Source of the DNA: Chrysogorgia sp. JL179-B06
Lineage: Eukaryota; Cnidaria; Anthozoa; Scleralcyonacea; Chrysogorgiidae
Direction of reading: 5' to 3'
NCBI GenBank assembly: GCA_035772405.1
Contig: JAYKKM010000207.1
Coordinates: 913,501-977,500, forward strand
DNA length: 64,000 nucleotides
Shown here: positions 1 to 10,984 of the stretch, piece after piece
How positions within the stretch are numbered: position 1 is the stretch's first letter
How the letters are laid out: each line of letters starts with the position of its first letter
The notes under the pieces: model-generated
Seen by the model: the letters and a program-made list of their open reading frames with translations, nothing else
The model's database searches: none
What the model was told of the DNA's origin: nothing
Made by a program: the position numbers and the translations under genes

Positions 1-300
1 TTGCTCGTGAATGCCTTGTATTTGCTCGTAGGCCACTTCCTTATATGGAATACGTACCTATACTAGTATGGGGCGCCGTTTGTAAAAAAATTATTTAGCG
101 TTTTATTTTGTATATTTTGATGTTATCTAGCTCCTCATGGTTTGTCGTTTATAAATAACATTTGTTTTTATTAAATAACACTTGCGATTTACTGAATAAC
201 ATTTGCGATTTACTAAATAACACATGCGATTTACTAAATAACATTTGCGATTTAATAGTATGTCTGTAGCGCCTCCTATAGTAACTCTATTTTAATAACA

Positions 301-780
301 TTTAAAGGACATTGGCAACAAAAATTAAGTTTTGTCTAATATGAAAGAACTCGTAAAATAATAGAGTAACATCTTTTACAACTTTTCCGTATTTTACTTC
401 GTTTTTGAAATATTTCAGTTTGTTTGATATGTAAATGGTCTCTGACGTCAGGTGTGGGGTAGAGAATTTTCACTCATTAAAATATTAGTTCCATCTTCAA
501 GTTTGTTCCACAAATTTACTTGAAAATATGCGTATAACAACTCCCCATGATAATGAACGTTGTAAATTTAGCAATCACTGAGATATAAGACATTTTTTAA
601 TGAGTGAAAATTCTCTACCCCACACCTGACGTCAGAGACCATCTCATTTACATATCAAACATACTGAAATATTTCAAAAACGAAGAAAAATACGGAAAAG
701 TTGTAAAAGGTGTTACTCTATCATTTTACGAGTTCTTTAATATTAGACAAACTTACTTTTTGTTGCCAATGTCCTTTAAG
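301..780. repeat. Inverted repeat (fold-back) with arms of about 180 bp
   Basis: The left arm (301-482) and right arm (599-780) are near-perfect reverse complements around a loop of about 115 bp. Both contain a shared segment with TGACGTCA-like sequence and end at AAAGGACATTGGCAAC and its complement. The reading frame at 604-852 is only the translated right arm and has no independent support. Confidence 0.75.
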
Positions 781-1195
781 GACTATTTTTACACTGGTAC
801 TCAGCTTGCGTGCATTTGTAAACAATCCGAAATCCAATTAGGAAATAATTAAGTACCACTTATCAACTATAGCTTTGACTAATCACTAATCATATCGCAT
901 CTATTTCTGTATCATATCATGTTATTTTTAATCTTCTAACGCAAGTGCCCGTACATGGACATAAACATTGTAATTCTGTATCACGACTAATTCCTCCACT
1001 CATTATAAATAATCAGATAATTCTCTTAGTTAGACAGTTGCTCCTCTCGCCTTGCAGCGATCACTCTGTTCATAAAGTTCTCTATCAAAGTTAATTTGAA
1101 TTATTACCGTTTGTATATGTCGACATTTTGTATATGTCGAAATTTAAGGTCTTTACATTTTAGGTTTTTTATTTTTTCTAAATGTCGACATTTGT

Positions 1196-1751
1196 GCGGC
1201 TCAAGCCAAAGACTACATTGACCAGCGGATGTACTTTTTTGGTTAGGTACTTTATCTGACCCCAATTATAGTGTATCATATAATAACTGATGCAACCATG
1301 TATACTCTTAAGCCCCCTTACTCTACTTAGCCCTCCTTACGTCTCCTTAGCCCTCCTTAGGCATACTTAGGCCTCCTTAGCCCTCCTTAGGCCTCCTCAG
1401 CCATCCTTAGCCACCCTTAGGCATACTTAGCCCTCCTTAGGCATCCTCAGCCATCCTTACGCATCCTTAGCCATCCTAAGGATGGCTAAGGAGGGCTACG
1501 GATGGCTAAGAAGGGCTAAGGAGGGCTAAGGATGGCTAAGAAGGGCTAAGGAGGGCTAAGGATGGGTAAGGAGGGCTAAGGATGCCTAAGGAGGGCTAAG
1601 GAGGGTTAAGTAGAGTAAGGAATGTTAAGTAGAGTAAGGAGGCTTAAGAGTATACATGGTTACATCAGTTATTATATGATACACTATAATGGGGGTCAGA
1701 TAAAGTACCCAAAAAAGTACATCCGTCAATGTAGTCTTTGGCTTGAGCCGC
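1196..1751. repeat. Long palindrome with central 10-11 bp minisatellite
   Basis: Outer arms of about 115 bp (1196-1312 and 1641-1751) are inverted copies starting at GCGGCTCAAGCCAAAGAC. Between them, about 330 bp is built from short units: GCCCTCCTTAG-like on the left half and GGCTAAGGAGG-like on the right half. The whole segment could fold into one hairpin. No reading frame is convincing. Confidence 0.75.
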
Positions 1752-1921
1752 TTATGTTATTTAGTAAATCGCAAGTGTTAGTTAGTAAATCGCAATGTTA
1801 TTTATAAAATCTCAAGTGTTATTCAGTAATTCGCAAGTGCGATTTAATAAATCGCAATGTTATTTATTAAATCACAAGTGTTATTTCTTTCTTTTTATTA
1901 TGTCCGTTTATTAATATACTT

Positions 1922-2583
1922 CCAACTATAGCTATCACTGATAAAAACGCGGACAAAGAACATGTGTCTATCTTTATGGATGACACTTCACTGTCAGAGA
2001 TTCTTAACATGAGCAGCTACGAGTCCCAGTCAACAAGTAATATACAAGCGAATGTTGAAAGGATTTCAAAATATGCAAGAAAGGAAAAAATGAGATTAAA
2101 TCTGAAGAAAACGAAAGGAATGGTCATAGATTTCCGTACAAACAAATCTGAAATACCAGCAATTACGATTGACAATACTATAATCGAAAGAAAAACATCG
2201 TACAAGCTTTTAGGTATTTTGATTGAGTCAGATTTTAAATGGCACGAAAACACCTGTTCAATTGTTAAAAAATAGGTACGCAATGCGTACATGCGTCTAC
2301 GTTTTGGATGGGGCGTAATTACCATCGTGATTCATGGCACAGATATACAATATCCAAAACGGTGACACATGGAGACAGAGCGTTCTCGGTTTCGGCACCA
2401 AAACTGTGGAATTCTCATTACCACAGGAAATTAGAAGCTTTGATATGTTGGGTAATTTTAATCTTCTTTTTTAAAATTAATAGTTTTTGTTCTATAATGA
2501 AACTGTAATAAGTTTTATAAGTAAATTTAAGAATATATTGTTGTAAGAGCATTGAGACTATTGTATAATGCTCCTAATACGTC

Positions 2584-2617
<34 letters not shown>

Positions 2618-2620
2618 AGT
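1922..2620 (+). pseudogene. CR1/L2-like non-LTR retrotransposon 3' fragment
   Basis: The first frame (1964-2275) encodes part of a reverse transcriptase palm and thumb: an FMDDTS active-site variant, then a KTKGMVIDF stretch and KLLGILIESDFKW, typical of CR1/L2/jockey-type RTs. A stop at 2273-2275 interrupts it. A second frame (2308-2508) carries the C-terminal GDRAFSVSAPKLWNS signature of these elements. The 3' end runs into a (TTA)n tract at 2584-2616, the microsatellite tail expected for CR1/L2. It is 5'-truncated, frame-broken and inactive. Confidence 0.7.
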
Positions 2621-3774
2621 AAAGCAATATATAAATATTGTTATTTACATTCGTTGGAAGTGATTGCTATGATTTCAGATGAAGGAAAATCATTACTTTA
2701 CACACGACTTGGTGGACTGGTGCAGATACTGTATATTAACCATTAAAAACTGAAAACATATTTCTTGTGATAAAACTATACACCCATTACTGGTATAGCC
2801 CATTGTTTATCTGATGCATTGACTGCATATATACATGGGCATGGTGCTACACTAGAGCTACCGATGGGCATTGTAGTATTTTAGCACTTGGTCTTGTAAT
2901 TATTAGACAACTTGTATTTTGGGTAAGAAATACAGAACATCAATAACAGAAACTTGTTTTATCAAACAATCATAAACTTTAATAATATTTTGCTGTATGG
3001 TAGAATGCAGATATACCTATTATAGTCAAACCAGATGTTCTCTTGTACGAGACTTTGCAATATTGATGTGCAACATTGCAATTTTGATTGACGGATTTAA
3101 ATGCCTAACTTTGGATAATGCTAAATTCTACATAAATTTAGAGCCATTACTTTCAAGTATTATATCACATTTATGTGTTGTTCGATGTTTAAATCCAATA
3201 TGTTAAGCAACCTGTTGAGGAATCATGATAAAGCATTTTCAAGTTGCTGATTGAATCCACCAGTGGAAATTGCAATATTGTTATCGAATATTGCGCGCAA
3301 GAGAACATCCGGTTTGACTACAACAGTTAGCAAACAGTAAATGGCCAAAATATTTTATACATTTGTTATACGACTGTACCAGTACATAAAAATATCTCAG
3401 TTTAATAAATAATTAAAGACTATTTTAGTGAACATTGTGTTCAACATCTATTGAATAAACTAATAGAATTTTTTGTAATATTCCAGCTTTTTAGCTGACA
3501 ATTGATCTGCCAGAATAAAAAATGATGTGTGAAGAATGTTACAATTGATTTTTCCTTGTCAAATATTATTGGAAGATACTGTACATTATTTAAACCATAA
3601 TATTAAAATTGTACAAGAAACTTCTATATAAAGCCCAGGTATGGTTAAATATGGTAATATTCCCCCACACTGACTCACTCTGGTTGGATAAGTTAATTTG
3701 AAGGAAATCTATTATCAATATTTAAACAATGCAAAGATTCCTTGATGTTTTGATGCAATAAGTGTTGCGTGTCC
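2621..3774. other. Gene-free interval with a fold-back at 3024-3320
   Basis: No coding region is supported. Short inverted arms at about 3024-3045 and 3299-3320 share AGTCAAACC(A/G)GATGTTCTC and its complement, and CAATATTG-rich sequence lies between them. This suggests a small decayed palindromic repeat. The rest is AT-rich sequence with nothing recognisable. Confidence 0.4.
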
Positions 3775-4255
3775 AGATTTTGGTTGAATATCCAGATTTT
3801 GGTTGCACATATCCAGATTTTAGTTGAATATCCTGATTTTAGTTGCATGTCCAGATTTTAGTTGAATATCCAGATTTTGGTTGCATGTCCAGATTTTGGT
3901 TGCATGTCCAGATTTTGGTTGCATGTCCAGATTTTAGTTGCATGTCCAGATTTTGGTTGAATATCCAGATTTTGGTTGAATATCCAGATTTTGGTAGCAT
4001 GTCCAGATTTTGGTTGAATATCCAGATTTTGGTTGAATATCCAGATTTTGGTTGAATATCCAGATTTTGGTTGAATATCCTCATTTTAGTTGAATATCCT
4101 CATTTTGGTTGAATTATCTAGATTTTGGTTGAATTATCCAGATTTTGGTTGAATTATCCAGATTTTGGTTGAATTATCCATATTTTGGTTGAATATCCAT
4201 ATTTTGGTTGCACATATCCAGATTTTAGTTGAATATCCAGATTTTAGTTGAATAG
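3775..4255. repeat. Minisatellite, 19-20 bp unit
   Basis: About 25 head-to-tail units of CCAGATTTTGGTTGAATAT and close variants (GCATGT or CACAT in place of GAATAT). Both strands stay open in places, giving apparent proteins at 3839-4084 and 3843-4055 that are only the translated repeat. There are no unique spacers, so it is not a CRISPR array. Confidence 0.9.
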
Positions 4256-5207
4256 TTTCTTCAGTGTGATTTGCTTGGATTGTGATGATTACCCACAGAT
4301 GCTTAGGTTGGATAAGTTGCTTTTGAGGAAAATCTGTTATCCATTTAAATACTGTAGCTAAAACTGTAGCTTCTTTCTTAGGTTGCCTTCTGATAAATGG
4401 CTTTAAATCCTAATGTTAATCGATGAGGCACCATTGTTCCATATCAATCCCTCCCATTAATATTTGACACACCTTCATCTAGTTCTTGTTTCATTTATCT
4501 TCTTTCTTAATTTCATCCTTTTGCTATTGAAGCTGAGAATTTCCAGAAAATATTAAACACTGGTACCATACTGAGCAATGTCCATAGTCATTTACTTGGT
4601 TTTATGTGTTGTTAAACACATATTCGTCCAATATTCAATAACAGTATAAATTATTTTGATGGCCAGATACTAAAATGGAAAAAAAACAACATTTAATACC
4701 ATGGCATATGAATGGAAAAACTAAACAGAAAAAGAAAAGAAAATATGAAAGGGAAAAACATACCTGTTAAAATAATATGATGCAATACCTTGTACATGCA
4801 GCAGGTCTAAAATGCAAGTCACAACAGGGGCAACGGAGTCGGGGGGGGGGGGGACAAGGGGGAAATTTCCTCTCCACTTTTTTGCTGATATTAATTTTCT
4901 TAAATTGCATTGTAAAATAAAATTGAAATAGTATGAAATTCAACATCTTTTTCTGCATCCCCCAATCTTCGCCACTTGAAATTGCCCCCCCCCCCTCAAT
5001 ATAAAAAGTGCTCCGCAGCGCCTGCACAATGATAGAGTTAGATAAAACTCCATGTGTGTACCATATTTTAAACCCAACCACCTGTCACAAAATGTGGGTG
5101 ATATACAAACCAGCCCACAAATTATATTGGGAAAACCATGTAATTCCCATTTCTATTGTAGAAATGCAATAATTTATTTTCTTCTTTGTAAAATCCACCT
5201 TGAAAGA
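4256..5207. other. Gene-free interval with G and C homopolymers
   Basis: No gene is supported. A G tract near 4840-4853 and a C tract near 4985-4995 bracket about 150 bp, so the segment could be a small inverted-end repeat. It abuts the 3' side of the Helentron-like coding region and may contain that element's non-coding end, but I found no recognisable terminus. Confidence 0.3.
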
Positions 5208-6839
5208 TTATTTCCTCTTGCATGAAATCCATATTGCTTTATGATCACTAAAGTATGTTTCTAAATTTCCAGAATCAACTTCCATGTTTGTTATATTAGT
5301 ATATATGTGGTCAATAAGTGTATTGTTATCTGTTGTATAACTTGTTATTAATTGTGTATAACCATTGTCTCTAACCATAACATTGTAAAGTGATTGTCGT
5401 TCTGTATCAACCATCCAGTTCACATTAAAATCTCCAATGAATATATTATTGACACCAACAATAATATTCTGTAATGCTGAGCATAGATGAGTCAGGGGAA
5501 CTTGTGGAGAGCGATATACTCCTATAATGTTGACATCCTCATGATTGATAACTTTAATTACAGTAAATGCAATACCATTGATATTATTATTGTAAGGATA
5601 TCCCTCAACAAATGGTATTTTACTGTAAACCGCTGTGCCATGGTATGGTCGTCTATTATCATTCCGATTAAACATGTCGTCATTTCGAAATAGTTGAAAA
5701 CCATTAATGTTGTACATTTCATCCTCATCAAATGGAGTGAACCTTGTTTCTGTAAATATTGCTATATCACAAGAAGAGTAATTAAAGTAATTTCGGACAT
5801 CTTCAATGTGTTTGTGTAGTGAACGAGCATTTAAATGACAAACTTTTAAATCAGATGACACCTCGTATAGTGGAGTATAACAAAGTTGTAAGCTTCTCTC
5901 TGTTCTGAGCTTTTTCATTTCTTCTACAACTTTTGGATCGACAGAAATTTTATTTTCGCACAGGTCAGTAATATACAATCCTTCAATTGTAGTAACTCTA
6001 CTAAGTGCAACATAATGTATATGAGGAATTGATCTTTTGGTGTTAAGATTGGCAACAATCTCATTCTGAGTATGTCCTTGAGATCTGTGTACAGTTTTAG
6101 CTGCAGCTGGGCGTAGTGGAAATTGCTTTCTTACCACTTGGGCTAATTTAGTTCTACCAACATGAAACTGTGTAGTTACTGGTTTAATTGGTGTCCATGT
6201 AGGTTGGATGCCTTGCACATAAAGACGTCTGTTTTCATGTCTAGTTTTCTGACAAGCATCTTCATAATCAAACTCTACCCATATTATACCAGATGGTGTG
6301 TCAGGTTGATGTAACTGAATTAGTTTAACTACATTGCTAGAACCATTTGTTAGGCCATCATCAGTTCTTACATTGAGTGCAATTTCTGTTCTTTCACCTT
6401 CAGCAAGTCTTAACTTTGTTGCTAATTGTCTTGTGTTTTTTAGGGGCACATGAGGAATTTGCCTCATTATTTTATCTCTTAGTTCTGCAGAATTAGCTCT
6501 AATGACACTGTCTTGTGCTTTGATATTATATTTGGTACCCATTGATGCTTGATAAACAGTTTCATTATAATCATCAACCATAACATTTTGTATAAACAGT
6601 CGAGGAGCTTCTCTTGGGCAATCTTTTTCATGAACACATCTTTCTTTGATTTTCATGATATCATTCTCAGTATGTTTGCCTTCTCTTAGTCTGTTTAAAA
6701 TCTCAGCAAAAGCTTTGCTTTCTCTTTGTCTCATAATTTCATCGAGTTCAAACATTCTAAAGTATTTCTTCCATAAATTAGGGGCAAGTATGCTATATTC
6801 AGAATTTTGAATATCATTGAAAATATAACCATCAAACAC
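5208..6839 (-). CDS. Helentron-type PIF1 helicase C-terminus fused to endonuclease domain
   Basis: A 543-residue open frame. The first ~300 residues are the C-terminal half of a PIF1-like SF1 helicase, with AAKTVHRSQGHT (motif V region) and YVALSRVTTIEGLYI (motif VI). From about residue 330 an endonuclease/exonuclease/phosphatase (EEP) domain follows: CHLNARSL, the catalytic glutamate in FTETRF, FIGDFNVNW, LIDHIYTN and FSDHKAIW are all present. PIF1 helicase plus a terminal EEP domain is the hallmark of Helentron rolling-circle transposons. The helicase N-terminus continues upstream in other frames, so this is part of a broken gene. The EEP domain itself looks complete. Confidence 0.8.
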   Translation of the reverse strand: MFDGYIFNDIQNSEYSILAPNLWKKYFRMFELDEIMRQRESKAFAEILNRLREGKHTENDIMKIKERCVHEKDCPREAPRLFIQNVMVDDYNETVYQASMGTKYNIKAQDSVIRANSAELRDKIMRQIPHVPLKNTRQLATKLRLAEGERTEIALNVRTDDGLTNGSSNVVKLIQLHQPDTPSGIIWVEFDYEDACQKTRHENRRLYVQGIQPTWTPIKPVTTQFHVGRTKLAQVVRKQFPLRPAAAKTVHRSQGHTQNEIVANLNTKRSIPHIHYVALSRVTTIEGLYITDLCENKISVDPKVVEEMKKLRTERSLQLCYTPLYEVSSDLKVCHLNARSLHKHIEDVRNYFNYSSCDIAIFTETRFTPFDEDEMYNINGFQLFRNDDMFNRNDNRRPYHGTAVYSKIPFVEGYPYNNNINGIAFTVIKVINHEDVNIIGVYRSPQVPLTHLCSALQNIIVGVNNIFIGDFNVNWMVDTERQSLYNVMVRDNGYTQLITSYTTDNNTLIDHIYTNITNMEVDSGNLETYFSDHKAIWISCKRK

Positions 6840-7930
6840 AGGTTGTAACTGGAATAAATCTCCAATTGCTCAAAATCTTCCTTGCTACCCTTTATATCTT
6901 TGAGTCGATTATTGATTTGAACAGTGAACATATTGTTGCCAACCATTGATATTTCATCTAGTAATATTAGTTTAACACCCCCTAGTTGAGATCTTAAAGT
7001 GTTTAGCCACTGGAGTCAAGTGGCTTGTAATTTTTTAAAGATTGACTTGCTGGTACTGCAAGAGCACTGTGTATCGTGTTGCCTTTAATAATGAAAGCAG
7101 CTTTTCCTGTTGGTGCCAGCAGTAATATTTTTACCTGATGGAAATCTTCACCAGCACGTGTGTTATAATATTTAAGTGCAGCCTGATAAATTGATTTTGT
7201 TAGGTGAGATTTACCAACTCCTCCACCTCCACTGAGAAAAGAGTAAAATGGCTTGTCACTTGCTTTAATAAAGTGTAGAGCATGATAAAATAATTCCTTT
7301 TGCTTCTTATTCAACGATTGTACCATTTTTCGGTATTGATCATCTGGCATTTCATTTAAGATAAGTGGTTCATTATTGTGTGCTGTTGATGGATTACCAA
7401 GATCATCTGATAGATCATATATTTCATTGAAATCAGGATGTAAATCTTGGTTCCCTTCATTTTCATCTTGAAGTTCAATATTTTGTGTTACTGGTGCTAT
7501 TGAATCAAATTGATCTTCATTGTCATCATTTAAATGTTGCTGGATTTCATTTAAGTCTTCACTACATACAGCATATTGACTCATTTGTTCACTGATTTCA
7601 TCAGTTCTAGCAAGATAATGTTCTTCGAATGAAAAATAATGTGAAATTAAATCAGTTTCCTCATTTCTCCATGGAGTAAAAAGCATAATGAGTTCACGAT
7701 AATGTTTTTCTGGCTGGACTTCCCGGTTAAACCATACACTTCTAATAATTCTGGAGTTTGTACGTTTTTTTATATTACTTTTAGTTTTAGCATTATCTGT
7801 ACTACTCTGATCACACAGTTCATCATCATTGTTTTCATCATCAATTAATGTTTCTTTTGGAAGGCGCGTGGTTGGATGACAGTTGGGATAACAAAAGCGC
7901 CTATTCTTTGCTTTTGTTCTAGCTTGTTAA
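6840..7930 (-). pseudogene. Helentron-type PIF1 helicase N-terminal part, frame-broken
   Basis: The main open frame is 7003-7686; the same frame stays open upstream to about 7926. It carries Walker A as FLSGGGGVGKSHLTKSIY and LLLAPTGKAAF (motif Ia). A shift near 7005 leads into the segment with motif II, LILLDEISMV, at about 6920-6950. Another shift near 6855 leads into the downstream frame ending at 5208. An upstream stretch with RRFCYPNCHP matches the region before the helicase in Helitron/Helentron proteins. No Rep/HUH domain is visible, so the element is 5'-truncated near 7930 as well as frameshifted. Confidence 0.7.
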
Positions 7931-8044
7931 TATGTTATGCAAAATATATATTTGATTAAATTACCACTTAATCGGTCATGCAGAAATTTTGCAGAGCAAG
8001 AAAGCTCGTCTTTGAGGTGCAGATTCTCGAGAACTTGGGCCGCA

Positions 8045-8135
8045 ATGGATCTCGAGTTTGAAGACATAGATACCCAGGATTTAATCCATGCAGATGGTAT
8101 AGAAAAGTATTCTGTCAAAGAACTCTTATTTATAA
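8045..8135 (+). pseudogene. Acidic reading frame split by a transposon (5' part)
   Basis: A start codon at 8045 opens an acidic frame, MDLEFEDIDTQDLIHADG and onward, that runs without a stop to 8135, where a transposon begins. The sequence just beyond the far end of that transposon (about 10654-10735) is acidic, continues in a compatible frame, and ends at a TGA around 10733. I infer one former exon cut in two. I do not recognise the protein, and the part upstream of 8045 is of uncertain coding status. Confidence 0.4.
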
Positions 8136-8520
8136 CCCAGCGGGCACACGACGTTGTTTCGACGTCGATTTTCGGTCGAAATCGGGTCGCGACGTCGATC
8201 AACCACATATCGACGTCGATACAACGTCGCTTTGTCGACGTGTTATCGACGTCGGAAACAGACGTTGTTTCGACGTTGACTTGAATCGACGTCGATATGG
8301 AGTCGTTAAATCACGTCGCTTCACGACCAAACATCGACGTTGCTTCGACGTCTGCTTTTCGCTTTTCCACGTCGGAAACAGACGTTGTTTCAACGTTGAA
8401 TTGACGTCGATATCGAGTCGTTATATCACGTCGGTTCACGACCAAACATCGACGTTGTTTCGACGTCTGCTTTTCGACGTTTTATCGACGTCGGAAACAG
8501 ACATTGTTTCGACGTTGAAT

Positions 8521-9304
8521 CAGGGCCTTTTTTAAGGATTTTCCAGTGGGGGGGCATTTTCCTAGAAGGGACCTTCGTGGCCAAAATATTTGTTTACTGT
8601 TTCTGAGGCAGGCTTTTTCGTTTATATATGTATATATATATTTGTCTGCCATTTTATTTAAAAATATTTTTCTTCAGTTCATGATCAGTGGGGGATTCAA
8701 GATTGTTCAAAAGGGGTAACGGTAACCTACTAGGGGTGTCTGGGGGCACGCCCCCCAGGAAAATTTTTAATTTTGAAAAGCCCAGAAGTGCTTTTCCGGA
8801 TTTCTGATAAGAATTTTTGCTAAATTAAGGCACCATGCCGTTGTTAAAAATGTACGATTACAAAGGGGCAACAAGATTATGAAACACACATTAATATAAA
8901 CTCAGAAGTAGTACGGAACCAATATACAGTATACACTTTAGGCATCTTCATAAGCTACCAAAACATTGTGCTTATAATCGGTCATAATATATTATTGCGT
9001 TTATCACTTCGACTTGACATGGTAAAAAACAGAAAACACTAGCTTGTTTGCGGGATTTTATTATTTTAATTAATGGGGGACGCGTGCCGCGTAGGTCAAC
9101 ATAATAATTTAAGTAAGTCTAAGTTGTTAATTAAGGGCTAAAACTTACTTTCCATTTGTTTAATTTTTATTCCTTGCTTATTTGTTGATGAAATTTAAGA
9201 AAAAGGGACTTTTCCTGGGGGGGGCAAAAATTGATTAGTGGGGGGGCACAAGGGGGGACTGGGGGGGCATTTGCCCCCCAGCTTATATGTTAAAAAAGGC
9301 CCTG
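8521..9304. mobile_element. Non-autonomous hAT element with perfect 8-bp target duplication
   Basis: Terminal inverted repeats of 15 bp, CAGGGCCTTTTTTAA on the left and its reverse complement (with one offset base) on the right, are flanked by identical 8-bp copies of CGTTGAAT at 8513-8520 and 9305-9312. The 8-bp duplication and CAGGG-type termini are characteristic of hAT transposons. The 784-bp interior is rich in G and C homopolymers and encodes no transposase. It inserted into the GACGTC-rich arm of the larger element. Confidence 0.9.
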
Positions 9305-9312
9305 CGTTGAAT

Positions 9313-10320
9313 TGACGTCGATATTGTATCGTCGAATCTCTCCTCACTTAAGGACCAAGCATTGGCCAAGCAAGTTACTTATATAATTGGTGATAAAATA
9401 TTTTCGTTTCGACATCATATATTGTCCATCAAAAAAATAGTCCCAGACGAGTCAAAATGCTAAGTTTCTTACTTTATTTTGTATGTATAAAAGCAACCTA
9501 CTTTATATCAACTCGGACATGCGATGCAGCGACAGGAAAAAAGCCAGTAATGACGGAAAGATATTCAGGGTACCTGCAGACTATACTGTAACTGTAGTTG
9601 GATTTGAAGTGTCCTTCGGTTCGAAGACTTTATCGGCGATCAGGGACAAGGATTCACAAGGACTATGCTTCAAGAACCCATTTGTTTTTGAAGAAACCTG
9701 TCTTCCTGTCCACAATAATTTTTGGCCTAAGGTTTACGGTCATGCTGCTGTCGACTATAGCCGCCGCTTTTAAGTCTGAATGCCGTACTGGCGTACTTAT
9801 TGGCTTTTTTACCTTCTTTGTAAATCGTATCATTGCCTTTTTTACTTTCTTTGTGAATCGTCGAGTACTGTCCAAGTTATTAAACATATATTTTATGTCT
9901 AGTTGAGAAAAGTTTTGACTTGCAATACTGCAGTCTGCATGCTCAACAAATTTGTATTGATTATTTGTATTACATTGATTACAAGTAATATACAATATTA
10001 TATAATAGTAAAACTTAGCCGGTTAGAAGTTTGAAAACAAAATAATAGCCATCACAGTTCGTAAGTGCCTTTGCTAATTCATTATATACGATAAATATTA
10101 CTATATATTTAAGATGGGCGTAGGTTAAGTTAAGTTAAGTTAAGTTAAGCTAGCGCGGGTGGTAGGTACAGGTCACCGGTTGGTCTTCCGAAGTGGGAAT
10201 CTCACTCCTAAACACCTAGGGATGGTAGTTAGTCATGGGTTAGTTTTTCTCAAAAAAAACGGGGGTAATTTTTACTCCGAAAAACGGACGGTTTTGAACC
10301 TTTTTTGTGACTCCAATAAC
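9313..10320. other. Interior of the GACGTC-ended transposon
   Basis: About 1 kb of non-repetitive sequence between the two GACGTC-rich arms. Overlapping short frames at 9483-9773, 9598-9906 and 9663-9995 contradict one another and show no domain. At 10126-10150 there is a (TTAAG)n run that resembles a SINE tail read on the minus strand. Confidence 0.4.
10107..10240 (-). repeat. Probable SINE 3' part with (CTTAA)n tail
   Basis: Read on the minus strand, this segment ends in a (CTTAA)n run. The preceding bases loosely resemble the 3' half of the 5S-headed SINE at 23699-24019: both share an AGGAGTG-CCCAC stretch, then a CTTCG, then a run of short A/C/T repeats. The head is absent. The relationship is a suggestion only. 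Confidence 0.3.
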
Positions 10321-10984
10321 TGAAATTGACGTTGAATCGACGTCGATTTCACGTCGTTCAACGACGTTGTTTCGACGTCGTGAAAACAACGTCGATCCAA
10401 TTTGCGTTTTCAACCTTTTTTCAACGTCAAATCGACGTCGAAGAGCGACGTCGTTTCAACGTCGCGAAATTGACGTTGAATCGACGTCGAATTGACGTTG
10501 AATCGACGTTGAATCGACGTCGATTTCACGTCGTTCAACGACGTTGTTTCGACGTCGTGAAAACAACGTCGATCCAATTTGCGTTTTCAACCTTTTTTCA
10601 ACGTCGAATCGACGTCGTTTCAACGTTGAATCGACGTCTTTTTGCCCGTTGGGAAGTGACGAAGAAGGCCCAGAAGCCAGCGTGAGTAATAAAAGACCGA
10701 ATAGATTTGGGCAAGTTGCTACAGGAAATGTGTGATTGAGTGTAAAGACGTTAAAATAAGTCTGGACTTAAAAACTGTCTCGTTCAGTGGTCTTTGTTGT
10801 GAATGCTATACTAAAAAAATTTTGTATATCATATAGTTGTGTGTTGAATTTACTAAAATGTATTTGTTGAACTAATTTGGTGTGGAGTGCTTCGTTATCA
10901 GAGTGTGATAAGTATTTATCAGAGTGTGATAACTGTTTATTGCATATTAATGAGCTATTTTACCCCGCAATTTCCCTCTCTTCA

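Larger units (their letters stand above)
160..1885. repeat. Large fold-back element with subterminal repeat arrays
   Basis: A unit of about 21 bp, AAATAACATTTGCGATTTACT, is repeated four to five times at 160-262 and reappears in inverted orientation at about 1755-1885. The two arrays face each other and enclose two further inverted repeats (301-780 and 1196-1751). This looks like a fold-back or MITE-type element with subterminal tandem repeats and nested insertions. No transposase is visible, and I could not fix exact termini or a target duplication. Confidence 0.55.
8136..10653. mobile_element. Non-autonomous DNA transposon with GACGTCGA-rich ends
   Basis: The left end is CCCAGCGGGCA at 8136-8146; the right end at 10643-10653 is its reverse complement with one change, CCCAACGGGCA. 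Inside each end lies a block of short GACGTCGA, AACGTTGA and ACGTCGTTTC motifs (8147-8515 and 10325-10640). No transposase is present in the ~2.5 kb. The right-hand block contains a near-duplicate of about 175 bp. A 784-bp hAT element sits inside the left block. I cannot name the superfamily. Confidence 0.7.

Noticed and set aside
3839..4084. Open frames on both strands in a repeat
   Set aside because: They are the translated 19-20 bp minisatellite; unit length and regular composition explain the lack of stops.
3775..4255. Possible CRISPR array
   Set aside because: Repeats are directly contiguous with no unique spacers, and the genome is eukaryotic.
4835..4998. G-quadruplex or regulatory G-tract
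   Set aside because: A single long G run and a C run are more simply low-complexity repeat sequence.
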